From Alitta virens (taxonomy: Eukaryota > Annelida > Polychaeta > Phyllodocida > Nereididae), in NCBI GenBank assembly GCA_932294295.1, contig OW028580.1:27970896-28034895 (forward strand): DNA of 64,000 nt, written 5' to 3'. Shown here one piece after another: positions 1 to 11,139 of this stretch; position 1 is the first letter of the stretch, and each line of letters opens with the position of its first letter. The notes below the pieces were generated by a model, which worked only from the letters and a program-made list of their open reading frames with translations, ran no database searches and was not told the DNA's origin. Both the position numbers and the translations under genes were made by a program.

Positions 1-924
1 GAGACCCGAGGCATAAAAAACATCACAGCATCCTCAGCTGCATCAGCAGCAGCAGCTGAGAACTGAGAATTGCCTCCCCCTTAAGTTTTGCGCATAAGAA
101 ATTGGTAAAATTGAGAAAGGAGGCTCAGGAGATTCGCTAATCCATCTGAAGCAGCCCATTTCTCTGGTAACTAATCACGATAGCAGGCATCAAACTCTGC
201 TCACTGTCGCAGCTCCTCGGTTAGATAGTACACACCTCATTTTTTTCCCTTTCCTTGATAAATGGATAAGGCTTGACTGCCACATCAGATCATTATCAAA
301 TCCTCTTCTCGCTGTCAGCCGCAATCCTTAGCTTGTTGTTATAAATTCTACTAAACTGTTTGGCAACTTTAAAGATCTCCCAGATAAGCTAACCTAAGAT
401 GGCACAGCTGGTTAAGAGCTCAAAGGCTTGGTTAAGAGCATTTAGTAATAATCTCTGCTAAGAGAAACCTCAGCGAAGTATAAATAATGGCAATTTAACA
501 CAGTTTGATCACTCAGTTTCATCAGTTTCCTCCTCAACATTGGTGAACAGTGTGTGTCTACTGCAGCAGCATCCGGGCCTTTCTCTTGGTCAACAAAGCT
601 ATTGAGAGAACAGACAAACTGTTTGATGCACTCCTTTAGTTTGTGCAGAGTCAAGCACCTAGCAACGCGTCCCTAGCAACCAAATCCATCTCCTAGTGAC
701 ATCTAACCAGGTGACTAGCCAATGGCTAGCAGCATATGGCCTGACCATTGGACTGACCACAAGTTTAGTGCAGGAGGAGAGTGCATGACTAGAACTGCTG
801 AGCTAGTATATCTTGTCAAATCAGGATGAGGAAACACATTGTGTAAAGTTTGCTAAAAGCCCCTTGCCTATACTTTCACTCTTACGTTACACACCAAAGC
901 TTTGCACGTCAAGACTTCATTTTA
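1..924. other. Non-coding DNA, no gene seen
   Basis: There is a short CAG-rich stretch near 45-57. The minus-strand frame at 442-654 has no recognisable domain and is of chance length. I see no promoter or RNA gene. Confidence 0.5.
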
Positions 925-944
925 GAGGCACACCTGCGTGTGTG

Positions 945-1024
945 TGTGTGATTAGGGCTTTACATCCTGTATTTCTGCACCAGCTGGTCTAATTAGGACC
1001 GGCAGAGACCATGGCAATAAGCTA
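945..1024 (-). mobile_element. 5'-truncated tRNA-derived SINE (family A), copy 1
   Basis: This stretch shares the 3' body of family A, recognisable by 'gattagggctttac' and 'ctaattaggac' followed by 'accatggcaat'. Four other copies lie at 3.4, 16.3, 21.1 and 45.6 kb. The tRNA-like head is missing, so this copy is 5'-truncated. An 8 bp direct repeat (gcacacct) at 928-935 and 1025-1032 looks like a target-site duplication. A GT run sits at the element's 3' end. Confidence 0.75.
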
Positions 1025-1032
1025 GCACACCT

Positions 1033-3356
1033 CAAGAAACACACAGACAATCACTTCACAACATTACTGTAGAGTAGGTGTACCTAACTATGTGATGGGC
1101 ATAATAACGTGATTGCCCTCCACCCATATAAACAAAAAACAAAAAAACGACTTCAAGCACCCGTGAATTAAGGTTGCAGGTTTTCACGGAATAAGGACCT
1201 CACGGAATTAGGTACACTAACTCTACAAGAAACAGACCACAGACCATAATAGGCCATAGGAATTTAGGATGCACTATCCACGAACATTTAATTACTGATT
1301 GGAAGTATTCCCCAAACAAAGCCTATAACGAAGCATTGGAACGAAATAGGCCTATGTAGGTGAAATACGTTTATTTAGGAATTAATCTGCAAGGATGTTC
1401 CCCTGTTGCAAATGTTTACGTGAGGGGTTACTATTCACAAAGAAACGTTCTATTATAGCTACAACTACCTTTAGAATCAAGCAATACCTAAGGCTAAATT
1501 TGGCGTTAACTTAGAAACTAAATTTCCAGGAACACTGTTCATAAATATTTAATAAATACAATTACTGTGCAATTTAACATACCAGTCATGGGATGGCCCC
1601 AGAATTGCAATAACTAGATTTACTTGATATTTATCTGATATTTATCTATCTATCTATCTATCTACCTACCCATCCATCTATATATTCATCTATCTATTCA
1701 TCTATCTATCTAAATGTATTTTTCTACTAACTCTAATACAGCCTGTATGTCTTTAATATTTCAACAGAAATCAGGACACACGACTGACTTCAGTGTAAAA
1801 TGCAGTAATATGCCCCCCAATAGAAATAAAAGTGAAACACCATAGTCATAACTATTCCCCAAGAAGAATTTCAGTGTCTTAATTTCAGCCTTTACAGTCA
1901 CTGCTGTCAGACCTGATTTATCATGGAGCCCGCTCTGAAGACATTTTCAGTTATAATCTTAGAGTCCAAATTGAACAAAATGAGGAAATATAAATGGATT
2001 ACTTTAGCGACAATGTTACTCGCATGAAGCATTTACAGATGAAAGCATTCACAATTTAAAACTTAATGTGATTTAATGTGCCGCTGTCTCTAAAGAAATG
2101 TCTACTCTGACCTCCTATCTCACCTTTCGCTGAGCAGTTCATATTTCTTTCATAAAACTTGTCACAATGCATTTGAGAGAGCGTCAAGTCATGGAACATG
2201 AAGTTGCGAAACTGCTGTGACCTTTGAACTGTTCGAATGGATTGAAGCGATGAAAAGAAATGAGGTTAGGAAAAAGGGATGAGACAACGCTTTTAGTTCT
2301 TGGTCAAAAACTTAGCAAAATTCATCAAGAAGAATAATAAACAGAGCAATGAGAGGACCAGGAAGTCTCTAGGAGTTTAGCAAAAGCTTCCAAGACACTA
2401 AATAATCCCTTTCCAGTACAAATCATTCATCACATCATCAAGCTGTTCTTTTCCATCAAGCATTTTGGGTAATTAAACGGAGTAAAATATAAAGCTATTA
2501 CCAGTGGACGTCAGAAAAAAATCGCTCTGCAAAATGTTCACTGTCACAAAGTCATGTTTAAGTTGAAGTTTAATTTTTTTTCTTGACACATGACTGATAC
2601 ATTCAATACAGTTATGCATATACATAATAATTTTAATACATTCAGTGTCAAGAAGGAAAAAAAAACTACATTAAGTTGCTCCCAAATACAAAATAATATA
2701 ATGATATAATATAAACAGTAAATAAAGTTACATATGACCTAATTATTTAATAATACTCTGTTTTAAATTTTACAAAAGCTTTAGCAAATGATGATACACG
2801 ATTTTTCTTGTTTTAACCTATCTATTAAATGCAACCATAAGTGCGGAGCTTGTCCTAAATAACTTTTATTATATTTTTCTATGGTATGTTGGGGTGCCCT
2901 CAAACTATTTCTGTTACATACGTAACATAGGGAAAAGTTTACACACGAGTTTCAATTATTCTTATTGATTCAACCGGCACCTTATGGTACCATTCGAAAA
3001 CAGACCTTCAGCGCATTACTTCAGGACTCGTTCATTAATTAGTTCTTATCCAAAGTGACTGAAGTAAAGTTCACAGGATCCGAAGGGACCCATCAGAGCT
3101 CAGTACTCCTCATGAAGTCAGGACTGACCTTCAAGGAGTCCAACGTCGTTGATGACTTCGTGGCATCTTGACTGACTGCAGCAAACCAACCTGGCATTTG
3201 TCAGGGACCCACAATACCGTGCTCCACCCTTAATATATAGTCTTTTCTTTCTTTTTTATGTTTTTCTTCAAGAAACTAGTCCAAGGTTGCATTGGTCGAC
3301 CTTTTTCATGTGATATTGTAGGTCCTATAGTCATTGATATTCACAAAAAACTCTAA
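1033..3356. other. AT-rich non-coding DNA, no gene seen
   Basis: Apart from the TATC microsatellite at 1643-1712 I find no gene or mobile element. The segment at about 2050-2560 is more balanced in base composition and could be regulatory, but nothing specific supports it. Confidence 0.4.
1643..1712. repeat. TATC microsatellite (interrupted)
   Basis: A run of tatc units is broken by tacc, catc and attc variants, so this is an old array. Confidence 0.9.
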
Positions 3357-3370
3357 GCAATGTGTTTGTT

Positions 3371-3519
3371 GTGTGTGTGATTAGGGCTTTACCTCCTGTA
3401 TTTCTGCACCTGATGGGCTAATTAGGACAGGCAGAGACCATGGCAATGAGACGGAGGAGGAAACAGCCATCCAACTTAGGCTCAACCGGGAATCGATCCC
3501 GAGACCCAGCGGTTGGAAG
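3371..3519 (-). mobile_element. Family A SINE with 14 bp target-site duplication, copy 2
   Basis: Read on the minus strand it starts inside the tRNA-like head, keeps the B-box region (complement of 'gggaatcgatcccgag') and runs through the family body to a GT-rich tail. The 14 bp sequence gcaatgtgtttgtt flanks it at 3357-3370 and 3520-3533. This shows target-primed insertion with loss of the 5' half of the head. Confidence 0.9.
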
Positions 3520-3533
3520 GCAATGTGTTTGTT

Positions 3534-4457
3534 CAATGTGTCACTCGCTAACTATTCATAAAACTCACAAAACATAACAAAAATACTCAAAATAAAACGT
3601 AATTCGAATTCCAAAAATCACGGTTAATCAAAAGTCACAAATACAGTCACTGGTCTGAGCGGTCGTCCTATATTACCCAAAATTAGTATTCCAGAACACG
3701 TACAAAAAAAAAACAATGATTAAAAAACAAAACAGGAATTCGTTAGAAGGGCTGAGAGCAGTACGGATGAATAAAGTGATGCTTCGAAAATCTTGTCAGA
3801 TACCATTTCATCATTACGTAAGAGCACACTGGCTCTAAGTATTAAACATCAAACACCCAGGTGTATAATCAGGCAAATACGATAGTAAATTTCCCTCTTC
3901 CACCCACACAGTTCAATAAGTCCCATATGTGCAGTATATGGATATAACTGGATGACCATTGTCTTCTATTGCTCCCACAGCATTTTATATGACCTATTTG
4001 TCCACTAACTTCTGGCCAATGACTACTAAGAAAGATAGCCATGGCATTTTGCCTTTATGTTCTTAGCATACGTCAAAAACACCAGGAGACATCATGGGTC
4101 CCTGCAAAATACCAGCAGGTGTAGGGCTGTTTGGATAACATTTTGTAGATGGCCGATATCTCCGTGGTCAGTTTGTTTGCCATATGAAGCTGTGGTGTAG
4201 GGTCATACGAAACATAGGTGCAGTGTTATGAACCAAAGTGGTGAAGTGGTTCAAGAACTTGTGTAACCCTTTAATGGTTCTTTTGCTCGACTTTGTGACT
4301 AGTGGCTCGTTACTTAGATGACAAACTGTTGTTTTTGTTAGCTGCAAGATGCACATCATTTCATGAATCTAATCTATTTAGAATAGGTTCATGAAACAAT
4401 TCATGATACTATTTCACAATTGGGCAGGATAATGATTGCAAAATATTGAAATGTTAA
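3534..4457. other. Non-coding DNA, no gene seen
   Basis: This is AT-rich with no recognisable element. The short minus-strand open frame at 4168-4359 has no domain-like pattern. Confidence 0.4.
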
Positions 4458-5450
4458 CATGAGGCATCTCCCTACTTTAAAGTGCATCTGCTTGATCTGG
4501 TGTAAATATTCAGTAGAACTTCCTAAGGTGGATATACTTACAGTGGAACTTTCAGTAGTTATGCTATGACGTTCAGGGCTTGATTTAATCAATTTGAATA
4601 TATTCTTAATGTAGGGATTTATTGTATATATTGGCAAACAACAGGCATTTTTATGACTAAACAGTAAATACGCCATCTACTGTCTCCAGGCAAATTGGGA
4701 GTTTACAACCTAGAGATTGTCACTAAATCCTTGATACAACAAAACGAAGAGGAAACCTACTGTCACTTACAAGTCCCCTCAGTTGTCTAATGGCTGGGAC
4801 GATGCAGGTTTGCTGCTTAATGGGTGTGAATATTGTGGAACAAGCTGGCCACTGTCCATCCAAATGATTTCTTTATGATGATTGGCAAACCATGTCAGCT
4901 CCAAAAGACAATCAGCTCCAGTATTAAAAGTATTTGCTGTGAGTGTCAGCAAAATGAATGCTCCCCAATAGTTGACGTTTGGAGCAAATTAATGCTCCCC
5001 TGTCCCTACTTGTGGGCCTCCTAGTGCCTCCTAGTGCCTGCCTGCTGGTGCCTCCTAGTACCTGCTAGTGTTGGCCAAACGACCAGGAAACTGCTCAAAA
5101 TGGCCACAGTGCAGTCAAAATGGCAATGCGCAAGGCCTAATAGCCATTCTTTGCACCATTTCACAATGACATGGCTGGAGTTCTCATTTTACTGTCCTCG
5201 TCTACAAACGAATGGCGGCCATTGTTATTGCAGCTCTCCGTGACTGTTTTGTCAGTCATTGTTCTCGCAAAACTACTCTTTACGACTGTTTTTGCTGGCC
5301 AGTTTGCAGCTGCCCTTCTAGTCTTGTGTGACTGCATTGCGTAAGTCATAGCCCAACTACTGAAAAGTTCCACTGTAAAAATTCCCAACCACTGAAAGTA
5401 CTACCAAAAATTTACACCGTGTACTTTGAAGTAGGGAGGTTTGTCATGCT
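4458..5450. mobile_element. Inverted-repeat (foldback/MITE-like) element, about 1 kb
   Basis: About 110 bp at the left end (4458-4570) recur inverted at the right end (5345-5448). Shared blocks, read inward, are 'ctccctactt', 'ggtgtaaat', 'acagtggaact' and 'cagtagtt' ending in 'gctatgac'. The arms differ by substitutions and a roughly 12 bp indel, so the insertion is old. The interior contains a short cluster of cctcctagt/cctgctagt repeats at 5021-5070 and no transposase that I can recognise. It is probably a non-autonomous DNA transposon; the superfamily is unknown. Confidence 0.75.
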
Positions 5451-6210
5451 GGTAGTTAAATTCAGTTCAATAACTACCTTTGACTATTCTATACCTCTTA
5501 GTTTTGTTATTATTCTTATCACGTCATATTTTGTAATGTTTGACCTCGAGTCACATTCTATTCTATTCCATAAACAAGGAATTTGCAAGATTTAAAAAAA
5601 AAATAAAAAGACAAATACATCAGTGTCTATTTTATATTTGAGGTTAATCAGATACCTGAGAAGGCAAAATAAAAGACAAATTTCATGACAAAATGCCACA
5701 ACACATAAATATAGAATCTGTGCTTGTTTTGGTGTTATGTCAATGGAAAACAACAGCACCATTCGTCGAGAATTTTGACACAAGCATGGAAGAGAAGGCA
5801 ACTGAAAACATCTAGTAACTGCATATTACATATATTGAAAATCTGACACACAGACATATGACACATACAGGGAAAAACTATGCAAAACACCAAGGAGTCC
5901 AAACTAAGTGATCAGGCTAATCCAAACCCTTGACTACAAAAGGCTTTAGCAATCACTTGAACCATCAAGCTAATATCTCTGACCAGTCACCAAAACCACC
6001 AAAAAATACAACCAGAAAAACTTGACCACTAGCACAGCAACAACCAGAATGACCACTACGCAGTGACCACTATCAATTCTTCCCCCTCATTAAGCAGGGG
6101 CTCTCTATATTGTGCAAAGCAGAGAATTCCCCCCTAAACTGCTGGCACAGACCATAGAAAATAACATTAGGTTTCCCAATGGACTTGAATTTCATGCATG
6201 GCTGCAAAGA
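5450..6210. other. Non-coding DNA, no gene seen
   Basis: This is AT-rich. The stretch at 5880-6070 is rich in gaccac/accaga words but shows no clear period. The minus-strand frame at 5592-5801 is hydrophobic because the DNA is T-rich on that strand; I do not accept it as a gene. Confidence 0.4.
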
Positions 6211-6460
6211 AAACATTTCCTTCAGTTTATGAGCTCCTGGACACTTAATGCAATACACAATAATCATATAAGGCCCCAGCAATGCCAGCATATACCCACC
6301 AATGGTTTCATGGGCACTGGAATAGGAATTGCCCCTGGCTGCAATACAAGAAGCTGCAAGTATTAGAGCAATAGCTGTTAGAATTCTATGCATGAAGACT
6401 ATTGAAGAATAAGGATTTTCCCCCAGGGACCATCTGGCTTTATCAATAATAATCAAATTC
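6211..6460 (-). CDS. Possible exon or decayed fragment, cytochrome b561 / FRRS1-like membrane domain
   Basis: The open frame spans 6073-6456 on the minus strand. Its first half contains FMHRILTAIALILAASCIAA, then SAHETIGGYMLALLGP, then CPGAHKLKEMF. In the cytochrome b561 core of ferric-chelate reductase 1-like proteins, one helix starts with an aromatic-rich stretch ending in His-Arg. About 27-32 residues later the next helix carries His followed by a small-residue pattern and 'LALLQP', then a Pro/basic linker. The spacing here (26 residues from His to His) and the order fit. Such proteins move electrons across membranes through haem held by these histidines. The expected next motif (Asn-Trp-x-His-Trp) is not found in frame, though a Val-His-Trp occurs in another frame near 6180. 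A fair splice acceptor (pyrimidine-rich, cag-like 'aatag') lies just upstream of the HR helix at about 6399. No flanking exons were found. It could be a pseudogene fragment or chance. Confidence 0.3.
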
Positions 6461-6469
6461 AGATACCAG

Positions 6470-7090
6470 ACATTGCTATTAATTATTGAAAGATTATTGA
6501 TAATACATTTTACTACACTATTCAGACCATTTCACCAATGAAAGATCAGTCAAACTGACACAATCAAAGGATGATCTTAATGAAGAGGTGCCATAGTACA
6601 ATGTTTGCCTGTAGTACAGTGGTACATCAACCAGGTTATTTCGACATCTATACAGACAATCTTAATTTAATTCTATCAGACATTTTATCGAACTTACAAT
6701 TCCACCTCGCCATTAAGACATCAAAATGAGGATAAATAGGACAATACTTCATTATTACTTCCCCCCCCCCTATTTATAATTGTAACCATCATCCTATAGT
6801 TTCTCCTTGTTTCTTCATTTTCTAGTATTCACTCTCCTAATTTTAATTTTCATTTAATAGTATTTGTTTTGCCAATTTTTTGTTACTGTACCACAACAGC
6901 CTTTCATACGAAAAACAACCACTACAATACTTCTTCTGTGATGCAATATTTTCCATTAAACAAAACCAGTGATTAGGAAGTCAGCGGATCACATTCTGCT
7001 GGTGACATTGTGACATTCGTAGGTGGATTTGAAAGGTCAAAACGAATGTTTTTGGTTTGGCACAATTCTATTTAAAGGATTTAATCTTGG
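6470..7090. other. AT-rich DNA with a possible MITE remnant
   Basis: Around 6615-6735 there are phrases such as 'cacctcgccattaagacatc' that recall the MITE family seen at 51.9 kb. The ends are not clear. A C10 run lies at 6761-6770. Confidence 0.3.
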
Positions 7091-7165
7091 TGTCTGTCAC
7101 TTGGTGTGGGGGAGGTGTCTGTCACTTGGTGTGGAGGAGGTGTCTGTCACTTGGTGTGGGGGAGG
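7091..7165. repeat. 25 bp minisatellite, 3 copies
   Basis: The unit tgtctgtcacttggtgtggg plus ggagg repeats three times, starting at 7091, 7116 and 7141, with one substitution in the second copy. Confidence 0.95.
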
Positions 7166-7537
7166 ATTGATGCAAGGAGCAATTCAATGCCCCAATGTTT
7201 TAAGTTATGACGAAATAAAATAAGACATGAGAGGAATAATTCAGACAGAATACAAAAAGTAAAGACATTTTCATTTGTCAGCAATATTTCATCGTAATTT
7301 ATGCGGGAGACATGTGGTTTTAAGTGTTGGATGATGCTTCTTGGTCTGTCTGTGTCTTTCTGTTCATTTGTATCTGTCCATAGTTTATACATCACCGTCT
7401 GGTGTCTGTCTCCCTGGTGACTTGTTCTATATATAGAATCTATTATTATAGCTGTCTTTCAGTCAATGCATGGACGTATTACACAGTGTATATAGTCAGT
7501 ATCTCAAAAAGTCCGTCTGTCCGGGTGTCTGTCTTTG

Positions 7538-7834
7538 TGTGAGTGAGTGAGTGAGTGAGTGAGTGAGTGAGTGAGTGAGTGAGTGAGTGAGTGAGTGAGT
7601 GAGTGAGTGAGTGAGTGAGTGAGTGAGTGAGTGAGTGAGTGAGTCAGTCAGTCAGTCAGTCAGACTAGCAGTCATCTAGTCAGTCAGTCAGTCAGCCAGC
7701 CAGCCAGCCAGCCAGCCAGTGAGTGAGTGAGTCAGTCAGTCAGTGAGTCAGTCAGTCAGTCAGTCAGTCAGTCAGTCAGTCAGTCAGTCAGTCAGTCAGT
7801 CAGACTAGCAGTCAGCTAGTCAGTCAGTCAGTCA

Positions 7835-7867
<33 letters not shown>

Positions 7868-7992
7868 TGAGTCAGTCAGTCAGTCAGTCAGTCAGTCAGT
7901 CAGTCAGTCAGTCAGACTAGCAGTCAGCTAGTCAGTCAGTCAGTCAGTCAGCCAGCCAGCCAGTCAGTCAGTCAGTCAGTCAGCCAGCCAGC
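7538..7992. repeat. Compound tetranucleotide array (gtga/gtca/ccag) with higher-order units
   Basis: About 455 bp of 4 bp units change type along the array: gtga first, then gtca, then ccag, then gtca again. A 17 bp near-palindrome (actagcagtcagctagt, with one variant base in the first copy) interrupts it at 7664, 7804 and 7916. Each is followed by gtca units and then a ccag block, so the array is built from repeated larger blocks of about 112-140 bp. Confidence 0.9.
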
Positions 7993-8626
7993 TACCTGCA
8001 TTATACTAGTGTCTCTATTTTATATCTCAGTTCCAGGCATAACAATACCATTCAACAATTAACAGACGTCAACAATTCCACCAAAGACTATTCACCTAAC
8101 ATCCAATTAAACTAACTCGTTTCAAAAATAGAACTCCACCTAGAACCCTGAGTAGGAATGAAATTAGTCCGAATTCTCAGCACGTTCGTAGTGGGCATAG
8201 AAACCTGTGTAGCAAACACTGGCAATATTCTACTGGTGGTCCCAAACAGACAAAAAGGTCCTTCCAAGATAAATTTAGACGCAAAGACACATTTTATGCC
8301 ATTTGCATTCGAGGCTGATGCATTCTTTTTGAGGTTTGAATAAAGTAATCGATGAAAACCAGGCAAATTTAGGTTAGGTTCTATTTAAAATGCAAGCCAT
8401 TTTTTCTTAATTTCTGACCTTTCGGGAAAGCGTTAAAAACAATTGCAGAAACACAAACATTTAGGGTGTATTTGTTTTCTTAAAGATGTTTAAATGACCA
8501 TGAAATCTTTAAATGTAACAAGTATAACGTTTTTGGCAAAATTATTTGCAATATATTCAATCGAACAAGACCAAATTCGCACAATATCCACTTTTTCCCC
8601 CATTTTTTTAACTAAAAGACGTTGAG

Positions 8627-8697
8627 ATACAGTGAGAACTCCTAACTAATAATGTGGTCTTACATCAAGGAAGTCTTGAAATGGAGTTCCACTGTAT
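8627..8697. mobile_element. Very short MITE-like inverted repeat, 71 bp
   Basis: The ends atacagtgagaactcc and (inverted) atacagtggaactcc match with one indel. The interior includes 'aatgtggtcttacatcaagg', wording shared with the other small inverted-repeat elements in the window (11.9, 15.4, 22.2, 51.9 kb). Confidence 0.7.
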
Positions 8698-8824
8698 TGC
8701 TTTGTATATACAACTCAACTTTTAAAATAGGCCTATACAACTTATTTTCTCGCTCAAACGTGACGAACCACAAAATATTTTGAAGTAAATGCAATTGGGT
8801 TTTGCCAACTTTAGTGTCTGCTAT

Positions 8825-9035
8825 CCTCAACTAGCTCACCCCAACAGTTACACTCTTGGCAGGCCTGTTCTGGCTTGAGCCTTTGTCAACTCCCTGGTGG
8901 ATTATGCACCCAGTGCGCAGCAATTACAGGGCTCCTTTGGTCATAAATATGCAAATACCACGAAACCTGCATTGAAGTATTGAAATCATAAGAAGCATGT
9001 CAATCAGCAGTCATCCTCAGCCCCCATAGGTATTT
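8825..9035. promoter_or_regulatory. Candidate cis-regulatory block with POU octamer
   Basis: A perfect octamer ATGCAAAT lies at 8949-8956. Just before it are a Sox-like cctttgg (8934-8940) and a caudal/Hox-like tcataaat, and a homeodomain core (caattac) lies near 8920. The block is more GC-balanced than its flanks and has no repeats. POU, Sox and homeodomain sites together are typical of developmental enhancers; function here is inferred. Confidence 0.3.
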
Positions 9036-9160
9036 AAGTTAGAAAATTGCAAACGCACATGCAGGAGTAAGGCATGAGAGATTATTAATCGGCAGATGTT
9101 GCAGCAGCTGCTTGCTGATGGTGTGATTATGTGATGCAATAAGTAATAAAGTTAGAAAGA

Positions 9161-9287
9161 GGAGAGGAGAGGAGAGGAGAGGAGAGGAGAGGAGAGGAGA
9201 GGAGAGGAGAGGAGAGGAGAGGAGAGGAGAGGAGAGGAGAGGAGAGGAGAGGAGAGGAGAGGAGAGGAGAGGAGAGGAGAGGAGAGG
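9161..9287. repeat. GGAGA pentanucleotide array, about 25 units
   Basis: This is a nearly pure run of ggaga. It is purine-only on the plus strand and so could form triplex DNA. Translations reading S-P-L-L repeats from the minus strand are artefacts. Confidence 0.97.
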
Positions 9288-10009
9288 GAGAAACATTCTT
9301 ATTTGTACACAGAAAGCACCGTGTATACAGCAATAATATTCTAGTAGTCCTACAAGGACTAGAGTGAGCAAAACAGTCATTTTGGCCAACAACCCTGCTC
9401 CCTGGCAGCAAGAGGAGCAAAGATTTTACAACTAGTCGCTGCTGCCCTCTACAATTTGCTGGGGAACTACATCATTCCCAGACCAAGTGAAGCAGCGTCT
9501 TGATAGGCAAAGACGTATCTCGGGATATTCATACTATTTTAACTTAAATAGATTCTATTTGTTAACTTAAAACCTTGAGGGGTCAGTCAGACAGTCAGTC
9601 AGTCAGAGCCAGTCCCCTTTCTCTGTACAAGAATCTCTCAAAAGCTGTACTTATAGTGGAGATTATAGTGGACAGTAAAGATGATGATACAGGCAATATA
9701 AATGTTATTTTAACATATCTTTGTACATATTAAACTTACCATAATATTATAATTAAATTCTTATTTATATGTATAATATACGTTTGACTACAGTTTCAAT
9801 TGTGTATTCTGTACCTGATGTGTATGAATAAATAATACATACATATTACTAATTATTAGCATTTTGTAAACAACATTATCAACTAAAGGTAAAACATTAT
9901 AGTACCTCCATCCCTACATTATTTATCATGTAGGTTATCCATGTTATATAACTTATAATAATAGCATAATTATTTTTGTTTAATCTTAATTTAATTTTCT
10001 TTCTTTTTA

Positions 10010-10166
10010 TTGAAGGTGCCACCATTACAGCTAATGCTCAGGTGGTTTCCTGATGGGCTTCTATTTACAATAGATTACAATTTATAGCTAACATCATGTA
10101 AATGTCTTACTATATAATAATTTGTGTACCATTTCCATCAAAATAAAGTATCTATCTATCTATATA
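10010..10166 (+). mobile_element. Probable 3' end of a CR1-type LINE
   Basis: The phrase ctaatgctcaggtggtttcc, followed by 'gatgggcttc', an 'acaataga' run and an aataaag signal ending in a short (tatc)n tail, resembles the 3' UTR of CR1-like non-LTR retrotransposons. These end in short tandem repeats rather than poly-A. No reverse-transcriptase frame is left upstream. Confidence 0.45.
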
Positions 10167-10720
10167 TACCTCTTATAATGCTTACTTATTTCTTAATTAA
10201 AACGAGCATGTCATACAAACATAAACACAGGCAAAGGCTAATTCCCACCTGTCCATATTGAAAACTACTTTTTTTAGTTGCTCAATAAACTGCACATAAT
10301 CCTCCTACCTGACAAATCAATATGTTAAAACAACACGCTCAATATTTTTTCTTTTTTATGTTATTTTATATTTTATGTCCTTTGTATTGTATTGTCATTA
10401 GCTCATATTTTACTACTGTATTTTTGTGAGAGAAACATGGCGCCGACAAAATGTTGAAACTTGGCACACCAATACTAAACAATTACTGTTAAAAAATATT
10501 GATTTCTCTTTTAAATGTGAAATTCAATAGGCAATGATTGAAACAAACACATCTCTCATTTTGACATATCTATACTTTCATAGAATTGTGTTTTATTAGA
10601 CCGATATGGGAGAATTGACTGGCCTTAATTCCAGACACAGTCAAATTGGATATTTTAATTTGTATTTTATTGTCTCAAGTACAAGGCACCTCCAATTTCA
10701 GACATCTAGCTGAAATGTAT

Positions 10721-11040
10721 TAGTGGATTTTCATGGAAGGTTCTCTGTATTTCCACCAGGTGGCTAAAACAGAATACTGCAATTCTATTGGCTGAAAATG
10801 TTCCCGCCCTTGGCTGTGATTGGCTGCAGCAAAGTGAATCCTAGCAGCAGTATTCTTAGTGCATTTTAATGTATATTTGACACTTCATCATTTGGTTGAT
10901 TTTTGTTATTTTTCTGAGAAAGTTATATTTATGGAATCAGTTAGTTATTACCTACTGTGTCTGAAAAGCAAAATGAGTAATAAGAGGAGAGGAAAGACTT
11001 ATGTACTACTGAATTCAGGGCTGTTCAGTGAAAAGACTCC
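10721..11040 (+). repeat. Dispersed repeat R1, copy 1 (contains short conserved frame)
   Basis: About 320 bp match the minus strand at 32763-33060. The first half has inverted CCAAT boxes ('attggctg' twice, and 'gtgattgg'). The second half has an open frame encoding MSNKRRGKTYVLLNSGL then F/L-SEKT. Over this block the two copies differ mostly at synonymous positions. The protein is not one I recognise. It may be part of an autonomous mobile element or the first exon of a dispersed gene family. Confidence 0.8.
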
Positions 11041-11059
11041 ATTGGTGACTCATCTGATA

Positions 11060-11133
11060 TCTATTCAGCAGCAGCCCATGGGATTCGAACTCTATACAGG
11101 AGCTACATGAGCTTTACCACTAGACCACTGCAT
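11060..11133 (-). mobile_element. tRNA-like SINE head next to R1 copy 1
   Basis: On the minus strand it reads with an A-box-like tggtctagtggtaaagc and a B box gagttcgaatccc about 35 bp later. This is the layout of a tRNA-derived Pol III promoter. No tRNA cloverleaf with intact ends is seen, so I call it a SINE head and not a tRNA gene. Confidence 0.6.
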
Positions 11134-11139
11134 CTTCAA

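Noticed and set aside
9039..9420. Minus-strand frames with S-P-L-L repeats
   Set aside because: These are translation of the GGAGA microsatellite.
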